NCBI RefSeq assembly: GCF_006094275.1
Contig: NZ_CP034412.1
Location: 186,001 to 250,000 of the forward strand
Direction: 5' to 3'
Length of the DNA: 64,000 nt
Origin: Glutamicibacter creatinolyticus
GTDB taxonomy: Bacteria; Actinomycetota; Actinomycetes; Actinomycetales; Micrococcaceae
The notes beneath the pieces were generated by a model. It did not search any database and had not been told where the DNA came from. It saw nothing but the letters and a program-made list of their open reading frames with translations. Every line of letters begins with the position of its first letter. Position 1 is the stretch's first letter. Positions 61,954 through 64,000 of the stretch are shown here, one piece after another. Both the position numbers and the translations under genes were made by a program.

Positions 61954-62682
61954 TTAGAGGCAGCTGCGCAGGATCTTCTCAATGGCCGCCTGTTCGGCCT
62001 TTGTCATCCACGCGTCATATTTCGCCTTCACCTGCGTCTGACGGGAAACGTAGCTGCACCGGAAGGAGCGGTTGGGCGGCAGCCACGTTGCCGCGTCCTT
62101 GTCGCCCTTGGATGCATTGGTCGGGCCATCCACAGCCATCAGGTTCAGCGGGTCGTTGGCAAAGTTCAGGCGGGTTTCGGCGTCCCACTGCTGGGCGCCC
62201 TTCTGCCAGGCATCCGAAAGCGCCACCACATGGTCGATCTGCACCGCGCTGCTGGTTCCCTGCCCGCGCACAAAGGAGATGCTCTTGCCGGTGTAGGGGT
62301 CATCAAGTACGCCGCTGAGCACCACGCATTCAATGCGTCCCTCCCGGTATTCCACGTCCTTCAGGTCCCGGGCGAGAATGTCATTGCGCGCGTCGCACCC
62401 GTTGCGATCGGGGTCCTTCCAGCCCTTGCTGAATTCCTCGCGCGAGTACCCGGTCTTCGGGGCGCGGCCCTTGACGTCGATTTCCTCAAGCAACGCCAGC
62501 GATTCTGCGAACTCAAGGCTTTGCTCTTCGGTGATGGGGCCGCCGGTGGAGAGGGCTTGTGACTGCGTTTGCCCTGGAGCGGCGTCGGGGTTGAAATCGC
62601 TGAGCGTCCCGGCCGAGCATGAGGTCAGTGACAGTGAGCCAAGCAAGAGGGCCAGGGTGATGAAGCGACGCGGGCTGCGCAT
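61954..62682 (-). CDS. Secreted HNH-family (DUF1524) nuclease lipoprotein
   Basis: 242 aa from ATG 62682. A lipoprotein signal ends at SLTSC (C22). The C-terminal half contains QIDHVVALSDAWQKGA, the DH of the HNH/DUF1524 site, then NDPLNLMAVDGPTNASKGDKDAATW, typical of extracellular GmrSD-like nucleases of actinobacteria. C102-like Cys in NGCDARNDILARDL also matches the family. Probably degrades extracellular DNA for nutrition. Confidence 0.85.
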   Translation of the reverse strand: MRSPRRFITLALLLGSLSLTSCSAGTLSDFNPDAAPGQTQSQALSTGGPITEEQSLEFAESLALLEEIDVKGRAPKTGYSREEFSKGWKDPDRNGCDARNDILARDLKDVEYREGRIECVVLSGVLDDPYTGKSISFVRGQGTSSAVQIDHVVALSDAWQKGAQQWDAETRLNFANDPLNLMAVDGPTNASKGDKDAATWLPPNRSFRCSYVSRQTQVKAKYDAWMTKAEQAAIEKILRSCL

Positions 62683-62722
62683 GCGGTAGAAGGTTCCCTT
62701 CGATGCAGTGGGCGCACCAAAA

Positions 62723-62759
62723 ATAAGGTGCTGCCTGTGGTGTACAGCCAGCACCTTAT
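62723..62759. terminator. Hairpin between two minus-strand genes
   Basis: ATAAGGTGCTG pairs perfectly with CAGCACCTTAT across a 15-nt loop. It follows the small 52-aa gene and precedes the nuclease gene, so it most likely ends the former. Confidence 0.65.
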
Positions 62760-62828
62760 CGCTTCGGGGCGACACTATCGCCCGAACCGCCGGGGCACCT
62801 TCATGTGGTGTCCGTGACGCAGACCGCG

Positions 62829-62987
62829 CTAGTTGGTCGCGGTTCCCGGATCCTCGTCCTGGCCCGGACGGATGTGCGATGCCCCGCCCTCATCACGCCA
62901 CTTCTTCAGCTGCTCGGGTGACACTTCGCCGGTGTCGATGTTTTCTGGTGCGTAGGGATCCTTGCCCTTGTCATTTACCGTGTCCAT
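62829..62987 (-). CDS. Small hydrophilic protein, 52 aa
   Basis: Starting at ATG 62987 (GAGG just upstream, with short spacing), the product is a charged, hydrophilic peptide containing DPYAPENIDTGEVSPEQLKK and ending in an acidic tail. The upstream extension of the same frame to 63314 lacks coding character. Similar small proteins occur in Arthrobacter relatives as far as I recall, but no function is known. Confidence 0.5.
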   Translation of the reverse strand: MDTVNDKGKDPYAPENIDTGEVSPEQLKKWRDEGGASHIRPGQDEDPGTATN

Positions 62988-63304
62988 ATCCTCACCGTAG
63001 GCCGGTTCCGGCAAAGCGACAAGGAGTCCGGTCCCGTCCGTTTTCGTAACGGCAACGGCGGCCTCGGCATTGTCCGGGCCAAAAAGTCTCCAAGTCGGTG
63101 CCTTGTCGCTGGATGTGGTAGGAATGGGGTTAGTGACACGGGGTGCCGCCGCAGCGGCTGAGAAAACACCCGTCGAACCTGCACCAGTTAGTACTGGCGA
63201 AGGGAATGTCCTGGATTCCACGATGCCCCGCACCTTTGAGTGGCTGCGGCGTATCCACACCGGGTTCCGTTCGCCTTGACCCACATTCAAGGAGTTCGAA
63301 CACC

Positions 63305-64000
63305 ATGAACACACAAACCACCACCGTCGAAACCAGCAACAGTGCTCTACCCCTGGCAGAGCAGCAGGTGTTGGTCACCGGCGCCGCGCGCGGGCTGGGC
63401 GCGGCCATCAGCACCGCCTTCCTGGACGCCGGAGCGAACGTGGTCCTCAACTACCACTCCTCGAGGCAGGCCGCCAACGATCTGGCTGCCCGCTACCCCG
63501 AACAGGCCCTGGCCGTGCAGGCTGATGTGCGTGAAGCCGGGCAGCTGAAGGACCTGGTCCGCCAGGCCGAAGAGCACTTCGGCAAGCCGCTGACCACGCT
63601 GGTCAACAACGCGCTGGTCGACTTCTCCTTCAACGGGGACGCCCGGCCCAAGGCTGGCGAACTCAGCGCGGCCGATTTGAGCAAGCAGTTCACCGGGTCG
63701 GTGCTGGCCCCGGTCGCCGCAATCCAGGCCGTGCTGCCGAACATGCGCAAAGCCGGTTTTGGACGGATCATCAATATCGGCACGAACCTCTTCCAGCATC
63801 CGGTGGTCCCGTACCACGACTACACGGCCACCAAGGCGGCACTGCTGTCGCTGACCCGCACCTTCGCCGATGACCTGGGACCCGAGGGGATCACCGTGAA
63901 CATGGTCTCGGGCGGACTGCTGCGCACGACCGACGCCTCCGCGGCCACCCCGGAAGAGGTCTTTGACTTCATCGCCTCCGGCACACCGCTGCGCAAGGTC
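63305..64000 (+). CDS. SDR family oxidoreductase, truncated by window end
   Basis: The first 232 codons are present; the C-terminus lies outside. The Rossmann loop VTGAARGLGAAIS (residues ~24-36), NNALVDFSF in place of the usual NNAG, the catalytic tyrosine in YHDYTATKAAL and the conserved Asn/Ser region match 3-oxoacyl-ACP reductase-like SDR enzymes. FabG-type reductases prefer NADP. A partial change of NNAG to NNAL is common among SDRs of unknown substrate. Short leader with no strong Shine-Dalgarno. Confidence 0.85.
   Translation, partial: MNTQTTTVETSNSALPLAEQQVLVTGAARGLGAAISTAFLDAGANVVLNYHSSRQAANDLAARYPEQALAVQADVREAGQLKDLVRQAEEHFGKPLTTLVNNALVDFSFNGDARPKAGELSAADLSKQFTGSVLAPVAAIQAVLPNMRKAGFGRIINIGTNLFQHPVVPYHDYTATKAALLSLTRTFADDLGPEGITVNMVSGGLLRTTDASAATPEEVFDFIASGTPLRKV

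Noticed and set aside
61854-62318. 154-codon plus-strand frame opposite the HNH nuclease
   Set aside because: Arg/Pro-rich shadow of the nuclease lipoprotein gene; no domain.

Overview
The window reads as chromosomal DNA of a high-GC actinobacterium, most likely a Micrococcaceae member (Arthrobacter/Glutamicibacter-like). The reasons are strong G/C bias at third codon positions, frequent GTG starts, many ATGA/GTGA stop-start overlaps, the fruR-fruK-fruA-ptsI-ptsH layout, a LAxTG-type wall protein and S-box leaders of actinobacterial type. No rRNA, tRNA, CRISPR array, transposase or phage gene was recognised. The first ~1.1 kb is poorer in GC and nearly gene-free, and may be a remnant of acquired DNA.

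Layout. 1-2.7 kb: an unidentified ORF, then a DUF4956 membrane protein with a VTC-type polyphosphate polymerase. 2.7-6.8 kb (minus): MgtE Mg2+ transporter, OmpR-type response regulator, sensor kinase, and a membrane-anchored protein with a poly-Asp tail. 6.9-10.9 kb: Lrp regulator divergent from kynureninase, an APC amino-acid permease and thymidine kinase. 11-14.7 kb: two TetR regulators, a GyrI-like protein, an EamA exporter with an McbR-type operator, and a small membrane gene split by an in-frame amber codon. 14.9-19 kb: purA, a flavoprotein, small conserved proteins and a deacetylase lipoprotein. 19-25 kb (minus): complete fructose PTS operon including HPr and Enzyme I. 25-30.5 kb: MFS exporter, CoA-binding protein and metY behind a SAM riboswitch, a phosphatase, and an ECF sigma factor overlapping an O6-alkylguanine-DNA methyltransferase. 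30.7-38.1 kb: glycine betaine cluster (Rieske oxygenase and reductase, LysR regulator, glutathione-independent formaldehyde dehydrogenase, BCCT transporter). 38.3-57.5 kb: organosulfur region. 57.6-64 kb: second CoA-binding protein, YjbR-like and ABM proteins, wall-anchored 5'-nucleotidase, secreted HNH nuclease and a partial SDR.

The most interesting system is the sulfur region plus metY. Four SAM-I-type (S-box) riboswitch aptamers are visible in one 21-kb stretch: before metY, head-to-head before ssuBAC(-acs) and the first DszC-like/DszA-like monooxygenase pair, and before a dipeptide-type ABC transporter followed by a second paralogous monooxygenase pair. Uptake of sulfonates or other organosulfur compounds, flavin-dependent C-S bond cleavage, sulfide assimilation by MetY and possibly salvage of the C2 skeleton by acetyl-CoA synthetase would thus all be placed under SAM control by RNA. 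No flavin reductase is encoded next to either monooxygenase pair.
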